Origin: JACKOB01 sp024234575
GTDB lineage: Bacteria; Pseudomonadota; Gammaproteobacteria; Pseudomonadales; Oleiphilaceae
Direction: 5' to 3'
Length of the DNA stretch: 64,000 nucleotides
Assembly (NCBI GenBank): GCA_051208035.1
Contig: JBPJFZ010000007.1
Span: forward strand, 1 to 64,000
In this document: one piece after another, positions 26,811 through 35,674 of the stretch
Layout: each line of letters opens with the position of its first letter
Position numbering within the stretch: the first letter of the stretch is position 1
Notes under the pieces: model-generated
What the model was told of the DNA's origin: nothing
Seen by the model: the letters and a program-made list of their open reading frames with translations, nothing else
Databases searched by the model: none
Program-made: the position numbers and the translations under genes

Positions 26811-27836
26811 ATGCGGAAACTGATGCTATTCGTTGCTGCGCTTGTTTTTTCAGTAGGTACAGCGTTTGCACAACCGGATTTGAAGCCAAATCACCCCGAT
26901 CGATATACGGTTGTGAAAGGCGATACGCTTTGGGATATTTCTTCTCGATTTTTACAATCGCCTTGGTTGTGGCCTGAGATTTGGCACGCCAACCCCCAGA
27001 TAGAAAACCCGCATCTCATTTATCCGGGAGATGTGATTGGTCTCATCTATGTAAAAGGGCAGGCTAAAGTCACCACGTTAAAGCGAGGCGATGCCAGCCG
27101 TACGATAAAGCTGACACCAAAAGCGCGGATCACCCCAATAGAAACGGCCATTCCGGCAATTCCTTTGGATGCTATCAGCAGCTTTCTGACAAGCTCGCGG
27201 ATTGTCGAAAAAGCAGACCTGGATGCGGCGCCTTATGTGCTTGAAGGAAAAGAAGGGCATATCGTGTCTGGTGCAGGCGATGTTGTATATGCTCGCGGCG
27301 ATGTCGGAACGACCTCCAGCTTTGGATTATTCCGCGCCAGTAAGTCGTATATGGATCCGGTGACCAATGAGTTTTTAGGGCTTGAAGCGCGTGAAATAGG
27401 TTTGGCTAAAGTCAAAGCCGTCGACGGTGAAGTGGTAACACTCACGGTCCAGCGTACCCGTGAAGAGTTATTGAAAGGTGATCGTCTGCTACCCACGGAA
27501 GACCGCGTCATTACCACCACATATCAGCCATCAGCGCCACTTGATGGCATAGAAGGCCAGATGATTTCGGTACTAAATGGTGTCAGCAATATTGGTCAGT
27601 ATGATGTTGTGGTGATTAACAGGGGGGAGCGTGAAGGGGTTGCGGACGGAAACGTCTTTGCTGTGTATCGTAAAGGTGGCTTCGTAAGAGATCCTGTGAC
27701 CACCGAAACAATTGAATTACCTTCAGAGCGCGCGGGTATTCTGATGGTTTTCAGAACCTTTGAAAAAGTCAGTTATGCCCTGATCCTTAAGGCTTACCGA
27801 CCATTGTCTGTGTTTGATGAAATTCGCAAGCCATAG
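26811..27836 (+). CDS. Secreted LysM domain protein
   Basis: 341 residues. Signal peptide MRKLMLFVAALVFSVGTAFA, then a LysM domain at about 32-85 (YTVVKGDTLWDISSRFLQ and NPHLIYPGDVIGL). The rest is a beta-rich region common to the LysM protein found next to dprA in gammaproteobacteria. It probably binds peptidoglycan in the periplasm; precise role unknown. Divergent from def and followed by a strong terminator before dprA. Confidence 0.92.
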   Translation: MRKLMLFVAALVFSVGTAFAQPDLKPNHPDRYTVVKGDTLWDISSRFLQSPWLWPEIWHANPQIENPHLIYPGDVIGLIYVKGQAKVTTLKRGDASRTIKLTPKARITPIETAIPAIPLDAISSFLTSSRIVEKADLDAAPYVLEGKEGHIVSGAGDVVYARGDVGTTSSFGLFRASKSYMDPVTNEFLGLEAREIGLAKVKAVDGEVVTLTVQRTREELLKGDRLLPTEDRVITTTYQPSAPLDGIEGQMISVLNGVSNIGQYDVVVINRGEREGVADGNVFAVYRKGGFVRDPVTTETIELPSERAGILMVFRTFEKVSYALILKAYRPLSVFDEIRKP

Positions 27837-27851
27837 TACCGGCTAGCAGTG

Positions 27852-27887
27852 AAAAAACCGCCCCGTCTAGCGAGGGCGGTTTTTTTA
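27852..27887 (+). terminator. Terminator after the LysM protein gene
   Basis: AAAAAACCGCCC (27852-27863) pairs with GGGCGGTTTTTT (27874-27885), with the T-run continuing. Confidence 0.92.
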
Positions 27888-27967
27888 TTTTGATACGAGC
27901 AAAAATCAGCGATAATAGTCTTTCAGCAATTCAATACAGATTTAATACGTGATCAAGGAAGATCGGT

Positions 27968-29203
27968 ATGAACTCCATAGACAGTCACTCCGTCGACAGT
28001 ATGTTGGCACTCTCTTTTCTCGAAGGTGTCGGTAATCGCACCCTTATCAAACTTATTCAAGTTTTTGGCAGTGCGGCACAGGTGCTCGCAGCGAGCCGCC
28101 CAGCTTTATTGCAATGTGGTCTTAAAAAAGACACTTTGCTGCAACTGGATGGTTTTCTGCAGTCTCCTCAAGATAGTCCGCTAGGTTTAAAAGTGCGACA
28201 AGCCCGTGAGCAGGCAAATCAGGCCCAAGCTGAGATTTTTACCTTGGACATGCAGAGCTATCCGCGGCTGCTTGCCGAGATTCCTGACCCCCCTGCTATC
28301 CTTTATATAAAAGGTAAAGCGGATTTACTGCATCTCCCCCAAATCTCAATTGTGGGAAGTCGTAACGCGTCACTGGGTGCCAATCAGAATGCTTTTAATC
28401 TGGCCAAAGCCATTAGCGATGCGGGATTTGTTGTGACGAGCGGATTTGCGCAAGGCATTGACCAGTCGGCCCATGAGGGTGCTTTGGCCGCAAACCTTGG
28501 CAAAGGAAATACAATTGCCGTTTTAGGTACCGGAGTTGATCGCTGTTATCCCGTTAGAAACTCGCCGTTGATGAATAAAATTGCTGAACAAGGGGTGATA
28601 GTCTCCGAGTTGCCTATGGGCACAGGGCCGCAGCGACATCACTTTCCTAGCAGAAATCGCATTATCAGTGGCCTTGCTTGTGGCGTGCTGGTGATTGAAG
28701 CGGGTTTGAAAAGCGGATCACTCATCACTGCTCGTATGGCGATGGAACAGGGTCGTGAAGTGTTTGCAATTCCTGGTTCTATTCACCATCCGTTGGCAAA
28801 GGGTTGTCATCAATTGATCAAGCAGGGTGCGAAGCTGACTGAAAATATTGATGACATCCTGCAAGAGCTCGATTCTGCTTTGCAGTTTCATTATGCCGTG
28901 TTTAATCAGCAAAGCACGCAATCGCTGGTATCCAAGGACGCCGCTGAAATGTCTCATAAAACTTTGAAACCCAACCCGTCAAAAGACACCACCGTTAGTT
29001 TGCCAGCGTCGGTACAGAAAGACCTTTTTAGTGTTTCTCAAGATCTGCCACTGTTAGCGTTAATTGGTTCGGATGTTGTATCGGTTGACGGTTTGGTGGA
29101 GGCGACGGGATGTTCCCCTGCCGTAGTAATGACGCAGTTGTTCGAACTTGAGATGCAAGGGCTCGTTGAGTCTGTGAGCGGTGGCTACCGTCGCTTCGCT
29201 TGA
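27968..29203 (+). CDS. dprA: DNA processing protein DprA (Smf)
   Basis: 411 residues. An N-terminal helical domain (to about 110), then the Rossmann-like DprA domain with SIVGSRNASLGAN, SGFAQGIDQSAHEGAL, VLGTGVDRCYP and EAGLKSGSLITA, and a C-terminal winged helix (VDGLVEATGCSPAVVMTQL). It protects incoming single-stranded DNA and loads RecA during natural transformation. It precedes tsaC, as in many relatives. Confidence 0.96.
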   Translation: MNSIDSHSVDSMLALSFLEGVGNRTLIKLIQVFGSAAQVLAASRPALLQCGLKKDTLLQLDGFLQSPQDSPLGLKVRQAREQANQAQAEIFTLDMQSYPRLLAEIPDPPAILYIKGKADLLHLPQISIVGSRNASLGANQNAFNLAKAISDAGFVVTSGFAQGIDQSAHEGALAANLGKGNTIAVLGTGVDRCYPVRNSPLMNKIAEQGVIVSELPMGTGPQRHHFPSRNRIISGLACGVLVIEAGLKSGSLITARMAMEQGREVFAIPGSIHHPLAKGCHQLIKQGAKLTENIDDILQELDSALQFHYAVFNQQSTQSLVSKDAAEMSHKTLKPNPSKDTTVSLPASVQKDLFSVSQDLPLLALIGSDVVSVDGLVEATGCSPAVVMTQLFELEMQGLVESVSGGYRRFA

Positions 29204-29290
29204 CCTTACGCGCAAAGCGAGACAATTCTGCTTGCTTCACTCCGGTGACTTCGCTAACTTGCGTCTTTTGTGTGTGTTGTGGAGTGACCC

Positions 29291-29845
29291 GTGTTTAATC
29301 TGCATATTCAGCGTGCTGTCGAAGTTATTCGAGATGGCGGGGTTATTGCCTATCCGACCGAAGCGGTTTGGGGGTTGGGGTGTGATCCGTTCAACGAAAA
29401 AGCAGTCCGACGTTTATTAGCGTTAAAATCCCGTGCCGAAGAAAAAGGGCTGATATTGATCACTGGTCAGATGGAGCAAGTCGTTCCGGCTATTGAATCT
29501 TTGTCTGAAGAGCAGGCCGCTCGCGTTTTGTCGTCATGGCCTGGGCCTGTCACCTGGCTTATTCCAGATCTTTGGCAGACGCCGGTGTGGATAAAAGGTA
29601 GTTTTAACAGTATTGCCATTCGGGTGACCGAACATCCAATCGTAGCTAAAATCACCGCGAAATATGGTGCACCGATTATTTCGACCTCTGCTAACCCAAG
29701 CAAGAGACCAGCGGCTAAGTCCCTCTTGCGCGTCAGACAGTACTTCGATTCACAGCTCGACTACATTGTCCCAGGTGCGCTGGGTGGGCTGCACAAACCA
29801 AGTCAGATTATTGATGTTGGGACGGCAGCCATTGTGCGAAGGTAA
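29291..29845 (+). CDS. tsaC: Threonylcarbamoyl-AMP synthase TsaC (YrdC/Sua5 family)
   Basis: 184 residues. Starts at GTG 29291 with GGAG eight bases upstream. KxR-type substrate pocket motifs: GGVIAYPTEAVWGLGCDP, then KSRAEEKGLILI, and ISTSANPSKRPA. It makes threonylcarbamoyl-AMP for t6A37 of tRNA. It contains by chance of coding an exact DnaA box sequence at 29586-29594. Confidence 0.95.
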   Translation: MFNLHIQRAVEVIRDGGVIAYPTEAVWGLGCDPFNEKAVRRLLALKSRAEEKGLILITGQMEQVVPAIESLSEEQAARVLSSWPGPVTWLIPDLWQTPVWIKGSFNSIAIRVTEHPIVAKITAKYGAPIISTSANPSKRPAAKSLLRVRQYFDSQLDYIVPGALGGLHKPSQIIDVGTAAIVRR

Positions 29846-29874
29846 GGGCTAAATTAAATAAGGCAGGATTTTTA

Positions 29875-30804
29875 ATGCAAGATAAGCAACTGGATATGGT
29901 TAAAACATACCTTCTGGATTTGCAGGACCGTATCTGTGAAGGGTTGGAGGAAGAAGATTCCCGCGCTGAATTTATTCAGGATAGTTGGGAGCGAGAAGCT
30001 GGGGGTGGCGGCCGTAGCCGGGTGATGACCAACGGCAAGGTATTTGAAAAGGCTGGTGTTAACTTCAGCCATGTTTATGGCGAGTCGTTACCGCCTTCGG
30101 CAACCGCCGCGCGTCCAGAACTGGCCGGCCGCAGCTTTAATGCGGTGGGTGTATCACTGGTAGTGCATCCTGAAAACCCCTATGTACCAACCTCCCATGC
30201 CAATGTCAGGTTTTTCATTGCCGAGAAAGAAGGCGAAGCCCCGGTTTGGTGGTTTGGGGGGGGGTATGATCTAACACCTTATTATGGCTTTGAAGAAGAT
30301 TGTATTTCCTGGCACAGCGTTGCCCGTGATGCGTGCGCACCTTTTGGTGCAGACGTGTATCCGAAGTACAAAAAGTGGTGTGACCAATACTTTTATTTAA
30401 AACACCGTAACGAAGCGCGCGGGGTGGGCGGACTTTTCTTTGATGACTTGAATGAACCAGGCTTTGACGAGTCATTTGCTTTTATGCAATCTGTGGGCAA
30501 CTCTTATCTCGATGCTTACCTGCCGATTGTTGATCGACGTAAAGATTCTCGCTATGGGGCCAGCGAGCGCGATTTCCAGTTATATCGTCGTGGCCGCTAT
30601 GTTGAATTTAATCTTGTGTTTGATCGTGGGACGCTATTTGGTTTGCAGTCCGGCGGCAGAACCGAGTCGATTCTCATGTCAATGCCACCCTTAGTTCGTT
30701 GGGAATATAACTGGCAGCCTGTTCCCGAATCTGAAGAAGCGCGCCTGACGGAGTACTTTCTACAACATCGTGATTGGCTAAACCATGAGTCGGAGAAAAA
30801 TTAA
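29875..30804 (+). CDS. hemF: Aerobic coproporphyrinogen III oxidase
   Basis: 309 residues. HemF motifs AGGGGRSRVM, HPENPYVPTSHANVRFF, WWFGGGYDLTPYY and FNLVFDRGTLFGLQSGGR are all present. It uses O2 to convert coproporphyrinogen III to protoporphyrinogen IX in haem synthesis. The GGG of WWFGGG is encoded in a run of nine G (30256-30264). The stop overlaps the aroE start (TAATG), so the two are coupled. Confidence 0.97.
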   Translation: MQDKQLDMVKTYLLDLQDRICEGLEEEDSRAEFIQDSWEREAGGGGRSRVMTNGKVFEKAGVNFSHVYGESLPPSATAARPELAGRSFNAVGVSLVVHPENPYVPTSHANVRFFIAEKEGEAPVWWFGGGYDLTPYYGFEEDCISWHSVARDACAPFGADVYPKYKKWCDQYFYLKHRNEARGVGGLFFDDLNEPGFDESFAFMQSVGNSYLDAYLPIVDRRKDSRYGASERDFQLYRRGRYVEFNLVFDRGTLFGLQSGGRTESILMSMPPLVRWEYNWQPVPESEEARLTEYFLQHRDWLNHESEKN

Positions 30805-31616
30805 TGGATATCTATGCCGTATTCGGAAACCCTATCGCACACAGTAAGTCGCCGTTGATTCATGCACAGTTTGCCAAGCAAACAGCACAGGATCTGGAAT
30901 ATGTGGCTATTCAGGCTCCGTTGGACGGTTTCGAACAACATTTGACAGATTTTTTCGAGGGTGGCGGCAAAGGTGCGAATGTGACGGTACCTTTTAAAGA
31001 GCAGGCCTGGCGTTACGCCCCCTCATTAACCGAGCGAGCTGAACTTGCCGGTGCGGTTAATACACTGTTCTTAAGCCCCTCCGGTGAGGTTTATGGTGAT
31101 AATACCGATGGTATTGGTATGGTGACCGATATAATCGACAACTGTCAGGTGCCGATTCAGGATAAAAATATTCTGATTCTTGGAGCAGGCGGTGCCGTCA
31201 GAGGTGTTTTAAAGCCGTTATTGAACGCTGCGCCTGCCCGTTTGGTTATTGCCAATCGCACCGCAAGCAAGGCAGAAGAACTGGTACGTCACTTTGCGCC
31301 TCATGGCGTAATCGAGGCGATGCCTTTTGCGGCACTTGCAGGCTCATTTGACCTTATTATTAACGGCACCTCGGCTAGCCTTGGCGGGCAATTGCCGGAT
31401 ATACCCGCGGATGTTATCGGCTCTCATACCGTCACCTACGACATGATGTACGGCTCACAAGTCACACCGTTTAATCGCTGGGCGAAACAACAAGGGGCAG
31501 CACGCACGGTTGATGGCTTAGGAATGCTGGTTGAGCAAGCCGCTGAAGCGTTTGCTATCTGGCGGGGCGTGCGTCCGGACACCCTGCCGGTAATAGATTA
31601 TATTCGCCAACTTTAA
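30804..31616 (+). CDS. aroE: Shikimate dehydrogenase
   Basis: 270 residues. Shikimate-binding NPIAHSKSPLIH, catalytic NVTVPFKEQA with lysine, DNTDGIG, the NADP-binding LILGAGGAVRGV and ANRTASKAEE, and C-terminal DGLGMLVEQAAEAF. It reduces 3-dehydroshikimate in aromatic amino-acid synthesis. Overlaps hemF by one base. Confidence 0.97.
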   Translation: MDIYAVFGNPIAHSKSPLIHAQFAKQTAQDLEYVAIQAPLDGFEQHLTDFFEGGGKGANVTVPFKEQAWRYAPSLTERAELAGAVNTLFLSPSGEVYGDNTDGIGMVTDIIDNCQVPIQDKNILILGAGGAVRGVLKPLLNAAPARLVIANRTASKAEELVRHFAPHGVIEAMPFAALAGSFDLIINGTSASLGGQLPDIPADVIGSHTVTYDMMYGSQVTPFNRWAKQQGAARTVDGLGMLVEQAAEAFAIWRGVRPDTLPVIDYIRQL

Positions 31617-31702
31617 TGCCTATCAGCTCATTATTGGCGCTGCTCATGCGCATAATGTTCTATGCTTGTACTCTGAAAAGTAAATAAATCCAGAACTTTG
31701 CC

Positions 31703-31741
31703 GATACCCAGTAATGGGGCTCGGCAGAGCCATTGGGTATC
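31703..31741 (+). promoter_or_regulatory. Stem-loop in the leader of the motA-like gene
   Basis: Outer arms GATACCCA (31703-31710) and TGGGTATC (31734-31741), inner stem GGCTC / GAGCC with a GGCA loop. It ends 18 bases before the ATG and has no T-tract. Confidence 0.5.
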
Positions 31742-31759
31742 AGCAGAGAACAAGAATTT

Positions 31760-32539
31760 ATGGATATCGCCACCCTCGTTGGTTTGATCGCTGGCATTAG
31801 CATTGTCATTCTATCTATTTTATCCGGATCTACGCTCTGGGATTTTATCAATGGCCCCGGCCTGTCTATTGTCGTGTTTGGCACCTTGGCAGTAACGCTG
31901 GTTAAATTTCGCATATCAACCGTACTTTCAGCAATCAAGCTGGCCAATCGCGCCGTATTTCTCGAAAAACTCGATCATCCTGTGGCGCTGGTTATTCAGT
32001 TGCGCGAACTCGGTCGAATAGTTAGAAAAGATGGTATTTTGGGGCTGGAAGAGTACGAAACGGATAGTGAGTTTTTGCGCAAAGCCATTAATTTGTGTGT
32101 TGACGGTCACCCGCCAGAGTTTGTAGAAGAAGTGCTTTTGCAGGAAATTGAGCAGTCTATTGAACGTTACGAAGTTGCCGAGCGAATGTTCAGGGGGATT
32201 GGTGACTCTGCCCCGGCGCTGGGGATGATAGGCACTTTGGTCGGTCTGGTGCAAATGCTGAATAACATGGAAGACCCCAGTTCCATCGGACCGGCGATGG
32301 CGGTAGCGCTGTTGACGACATTTTATGGGGCATTTATCGCGCAGCTAATTGCCTTGCCCTTGGCGGATAAGCTAAAACTTAAAGCCATGGACGAACATCG
32401 CAACATGGCCTTAATTTCGACCAGTGTTGAAAGTATCATGAAAGGGCAAAACCCCCGGGTTATCAGCGAAGTGCTGGCAACCTTTATTAACCCTGATATG
32501 CGAGAAAGCCTTAATAATGCGGAACAGGTAAGAGAGTGA
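31760..32539 (+). CDS. MotA/PomA-type flagellar stator subunit
   Basis: 259 residues from ATG 31760 (a TTG at 31733 is open but lies within a stem-loop). Four membrane segments: two at about 5-45 and two in the C-terminal half (SAPALGMIGTLVGLVQMLNN and AVALLTTFYGAFIAQLIALP) carrying the conserved prolines and MotA signature. With the MotB-like neighbour it forms an ion-driven stator unit. The sequence is closest in style to Na+-type PomA. No other flagellar gene is nearby. Confidence 0.9.
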   Translation: MDIATLVGLIAGISIVILSILSGSTLWDFINGPGLSIVVFGTLAVTLVKFRISTVLSAIKLANRAVFLEKLDHPVALVIQLRELGRIVRKDGILGLEEYETDSEFLRKAINLCVDGHPPEFVEEVLLQEIEQSIERYEVAERMFRGIGDSAPALGMIGTLVGLVQMLNNMEDPSSIGPAMAVALLTTFYGAFIAQLIALPLADKLKLKAMDEHRNMALISTSVESIMKGQNPRVISEVLATFINPDMRESLNNAEQVRE

Positions 32540-32574
32540 AAAAAGACTTGATACGATGCCTTAGGAGCTAATCC

Positions 32575-33408
32575 GTGTCCTCAATGAAGATCATTAAAAA
32601 GCGCCAAACAGCCGAGCCAGGCGCCAGTTGGATTATGACCTTTGCGGATTTGATGACACTCTTGCTTACATTTTTTATCCTGTTGCTGTCTTTCTCAAAT
32701 ATTGATGCCGACAAATACAAAATGATTGCGCAATCGATGGCAGTTTCTTTTGGGGTTAGCTGGATTCAAGGTAACCCGCCTCCAACAGTACAATCTGATA
32801 TTCCAGTTATTGTGATCCCCGAAGATATAGCGGCTCCACCACCTCCGCAGGAGGAAGCAGTTGAAGAGCCAAATCCAGAGCCCGAAACGTTTGAAAAACA
32901 AATCGTCAATAACCAGGCGGTAAAGGCGTTAGACCCCAATGTTGAAAAACTGGCAGAGAATTTAATTCAGAAACTTGAAACAGATATCGCCTCAAACAGC
33001 CTCAGTGTTTCCTATGACAATAACAGAGTGATGGTGCGCTTTTCGGAAGAAGCCAGCTTTTCATCCGGCAGCTCAGAACTGAAAGAAGAGATGGACCCCA
33101 TTCTTACCAAAATTATCGAAGTACTCGCTAAATGCGAGGGTGACATCATTGTTTCCGGCTACACCGATGACCGGCCGATAACATCTGGACGGTTTCGTTC
33201 TAATTGGGACTTGTCTGCTGCCAGAGCCGTGAGTGTGGTGCATCAGCTAACCCAAAGTAAAGCGCTGAACGCGGATCGAATTATGGCGGCGGGGCATGCA
33301 GACTCACAAGCGCTGGTACCCAATGACAGTAACGAAAACCGTGCCAAGAATCGCCGCGTAGAAATGAAAATCTTCAACCCGGATTGCGCATCCCCTGTAA
33401 GCTGGTAG
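32575..33408 (+). CDS. MotB/PomB-type flagellar stator subunit
   Basis: 277 residues; GTG start at 32575 or ATG at 32584. One N-terminal membrane helix with the ion-binding aspartate D25 in WIMTFADLMTLLLTFFILLL. A proline/glutamate-rich linker (about 75-105) is followed by an OmpA-like peptidoglycan-binding domain (VSGYTDDRPI, NWDLSAARAVSVV, NRAKNRRVEMKI). It follows the MotA-like gene with a short gap, so both form an operon. Confidence 0.93.
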   Translation: MSSMKIIKKRQTAEPGASWIMTFADLMTLLLTFFILLLSFSNIDADKYKMIAQSMAVSFGVSWIQGNPPPTVQSDIPVIVIPEDIAAPPPPQEEAVEEPNPEPETFEKQIVNNQAVKALDPNVEKLAENLIQKLETDIASNSLSVSYDNNRVMVRFSEEASFSSGSSELKEEMDPILTKIIEVLAKCEGDIIVSGYTDDRPITSGRFRSNWDLSAARAVSVVHQLTQSKALNADRIMAAGHADSQALVPNDSNENRAKNRRVEMKIFNPDCASPVSW

Positions 33409-33459
33409 TTTTTTTGATGTTGATCTAATAGTCCGTGGAAATATAAACAAATTTTAATT

Positions 33460-33478
33460 GATAATGTTTCTTATTTGC
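33460..33478. promoter_or_regulatory. Possible Fur box before bfd
   Basis: GATAATGTTTCTTATTTGC matches the 19-base Fur consensus at 13 positions, including its whole left arm GATAATG. A second ATTATCA half-site lies at about 33490-33496. Confidence 0.45.
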
Positions 33479-33518
33479 ATATAATTCAGATTATCAGTCT
33501 GCTTTAGAGGAAATGATA

Positions 33519-33731
33519 ATGCTGGTTTGCATCTGCCACGGTATATCAGACAAAGATATTAAAAATGCCATTCATGAAGGCGCCACTGGATTTCGTGACA
33601 TCAGGGCCTCAATGAAGGTCGGCAGCGGCTGTGGTCAGTGTGTGTCTTTTGCCAAAGCGCTGGTCGATGAAACCGTTACGGCACTGCAAAGCAGTCAGCC
33701 ATTTCATCTGGCTTATGAGCTAGCCTGTTAA
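33519..33731 (+). CDS. bfd: Bacterioferritin-associated ferredoxin
   Basis: 70 residues from the ATG at 33519, chosen because AGAGGA lies at correct spacing; the ATG at 33513 is too close to it. [2Fe-2S] cysteines are C4 and C6 in VCICHG and the CGQC pair at about 37-40. Bfd reduces ferric iron stored in bacterioferritin to release it. A likely Fur box precedes it and two bacterioferritin genes follow. Confidence 0.95.
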   Translation: MLVCICHGISDKDIKNAIHEGATGFRDIRASMKVGSGCGQCVSFAKALVDETVTALQSSQPFHLAYELAC

Positions 33732-33924
33732 TATCGTTTGCCTTATTTGACGGGTTAATAACGCCCTTCCCGTGTGGACACTCTTTTCTTCGTATCTTTC
33801 CCTTATCAATCTGGTTTTTGTGGCGCTCGGGGTATATCCTTTTACGGTTGACTAAGTTGCTGGCCCGGCCTTTATTGCCGCATCTTGCCGGCTTTAAAAA
33901 CTTATGTATAAAGGATCCGCTGCC

Positions 33925-34395
33925 GTGAAAAGTGATAAGAAAATTATAGAATTGCTCAATGAGTGTTTAGCGAATGAGTTAATTTCGATAAACCAGTACT
34001 TTCTGCATGCCCGCATGTTTAAAAACTGGGGCTTCGAAGAGCTCAACGAACACGAATACAAAAAATCCATCAAAGACATGAAGCATGCTGACAAACTCAT
34101 TGAAAGGGTATTGTTTCTTGAAGGCATTCCCAATTTACAAAAGTTAGGCAAGTTGTTAATAGGTGAGAATCCTCAGGAAATGCTCGAATGCGACCTGAAG
34201 CTGCAAGGAGTCACCTTAAACTCGCTGCGCAATGCGATTACCTACTGTGAGTCCGTTGCCGATTATGTCAGTCGTGATTTACTGGTTGATATTCTTGCCT
34301 CTGAAGAAGACCAGCTGGATTGGCTTGAAACCCAGCTAAACCTGATAGATCAGGTTTCAATTGAAAACTATCTGCAATCGATGATGCATAGCTAA
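33925..34395 (+). CDS. bfr: Bacterioferritin, haem-type subunit lacking a full ferroxidase site
   Basis: 156 residues from GTG 33925, chosen because Bfr proteins begin MK.DKKVIELLN. The four-helix bundle is intact. The haem ligand M52 is present (IKDMKHAD). Of the ferroxidase ligands E18, H54 and E127 remain, but E51 is D, E94 is Q and H130 is Q. This is the haem-binding, ferroxidase-poor subunit of a two-type bacterioferritin as described in Pseudomonas putida and Neisseria. It pairs with the next gene. Confidence 0.92.
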   Translation: MKSDKKIIELLNECLANELISINQYFLHARMFKNWGFEELNEHEYKKSIKDMKHADKLIERVLFLEGIPNLQKLGKLLIGENPQEMLECDLKLQGVTLNSLRNAITYCESVADYVSRDLLVDILASEEDQLDWLETQLNLIDQVSIENYLQSMMHS

Positions 34396-34449
34396 TAAAT
34401 ACTGAGCTAGTGGTTATCGGTGAATCAAATCGCAGAAGGAGAAGTAATT

Positions 34450-34917
34450 ATGAAAGGCAATGTGAAAGTTATTGAGGTGCTAAATTCGTTACTGGCTGGC
34501 GAGTTAACTGCAATCGATCAGTATTTTGTACACTCCAGAATGTATGAAGATTGGGGGTTAAGTAAGTTATATGATCGTATTGGTCATGAGATGCAGGATG
34601 AAACAGAGCATGCGGATCAGATGATTAAGCGCATACTTTTTTTAGAGGGCTCTCCCGATGTTTCTAAAAGAGAGCCACTTAATATCGGTAAAACAGTCCC
34701 TGAGATGTTGAAGAGCGATCTGGATCTCGAGTACGCCGTGGTGGCAAACCTTAAGTCGGCCATTGCCTTATGCGAAGCTGAGAAAGACTACGAAACCCGC
34801 GAAATGCTAGTTAAACAGCTGCAGGATACCGAAGAAGATCACGCCTATTGGCTGGAAAAACAGTTGGGGTTAATTGATCGGATCGGCTTACCTAATTATC
34901 TACAGGCAATGATGTAG
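34450..34917 (+). CDS. bfr: Bacterioferritin, ferroxidase-type subunit lacking the haem ligand
   Basis: 155 residues from the ATG at 34450, preceded by AGAAGGAGAAG. Ferroxidase ligands E18, E51, H54, E94, and the E-E-D-H pair near 128-131 are all present. The haem ligand M52 is replaced by T52 (DETEHAD). It would oxidise Fe(II) in mixed 24-mers in which the preceding subunit provides haem. Spacing of 54 bases suggests co-transcription. Confidence 0.93.
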   Translation: MKGNVKVIEVLNSLLAGELTAIDQYFVHSRMYEDWGLSKLYDRIGHEMQDETEHADQMIKRILFLEGSPDVSKREPLNIGKTVPEMLKSDLDLEYAVVANLKSAIALCEAEKDYETREMLVKQLQDTEEDHAYWLEKQLGLIDRIGLPNYLQAMM

Positions 34918-35029
34918 TTCGTGAGATCTCTGTGCGTGTCGTTGTTTATCCGCAACAAGAGGTGGTTAAACTTCGTCGCGGACACGGGTATAATCGCGCT
35001 CAAAATTCAGCAATCAAACGGATGAAACC

Positions 35030-35332
35030 ATGAGTGGACCTTCCCAACCCAAAGTGTTTGACGAAGACTGGAGTGACGATCGTGTTAAGAGCTTTCTGAC
35101 CCTGCAGCCTTACGATGAAACCCCGGTCGATTTCTATCGGTTAATTAAAGCATATCAGGCAATGGTACTAGCCGACTTTAAACGATTTGTTACCTTTTTT
35201 AAGGCCGCCGGTGGCGATATTAACCAACCCGGTCCCGATGGACGTAATATTTTTGATGTAATAAAAGAACATGGCCGCAGTGAAGGCTATGCATCCTGTC
35301 TACAGCAAGCCGGCGCATCTGCTGCCGCTTGA
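35030..35332 (+). CDS. PA4642 family protein
   Basis: 100 residues, conserved in Pseudomonas-like genomes. It has a DEDWSDDRVKSFL opening, a central VDFYRLIKAYQAMVLADFKRFV helix, and a C-terminal ankyrin-like piece (INQPGPDGRNIFDVIKEH). The function is unknown. It is a single-gene unit followed by a terminator. Confidence 0.75.
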   Translation: MSGPSQPKVFDEDWSDDRVKSFLTLQPYDETPVDFYRLIKAYQAMVLADFKRFVTFFKAAGGDINQPGPDGRNIFDVIKEHGRSEGYASCLQQAGASAAA

Positions 35333-35340
35333 CTCTTTAA

Positions 35341-35375
35341 AAAAGGCTGATCATTAAGGTGATCGGCTTTTTTTC
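35341..35375 (+). terminator. Terminator after the PA4642-like gene
   Basis: AAAAGGCTGATCA and TGATCGGCTTTTT pair with two G-T wobbles and run into T7. Confidence 0.85.
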
Positions 35376-35674
35376 AGTTTTTCAGCTTCATCTATTCCGT
35401 TTGCTTACTTGATCAAAAATACCTCTTTGTAGGTATCTTTCGGTTGTTTTATTGACCAAACTGGTTTTTTTCTATCTCCCGCTCTTGGTATTTTTAGGGT
35501 AGGAAGGGCGTTTATTTTATTGCGCTTTCTTTGGTGTGAGTCGATTTAGAGTGGCTCAGTGGCGGATTAGCCTATGGACTGTTTCTTTCTCTAGGCTGTC
35601 TGGTGCTGTGCAGTGACTTTAAGTCTTACTCATCACCTAAGCTTTTGGCTGAAAATAGCGAGGGTTGAGAACTT
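35376..35674. other. Non-coding stretch upstream of the lipoprotein protease gene
   Basis: About 300 bases with no reading frame of interest, no clear operator or repeat. The promoter of the downstream gene should lie here. Confidence 0.4.

Noticed and set aside
29586..29594. Exact DnaA box TGTGGATAA in tsaC
   Set aside because: It encodes the VWIK of the protein; a coding coincidence is the simpler explanation and no other boxes cluster with it.
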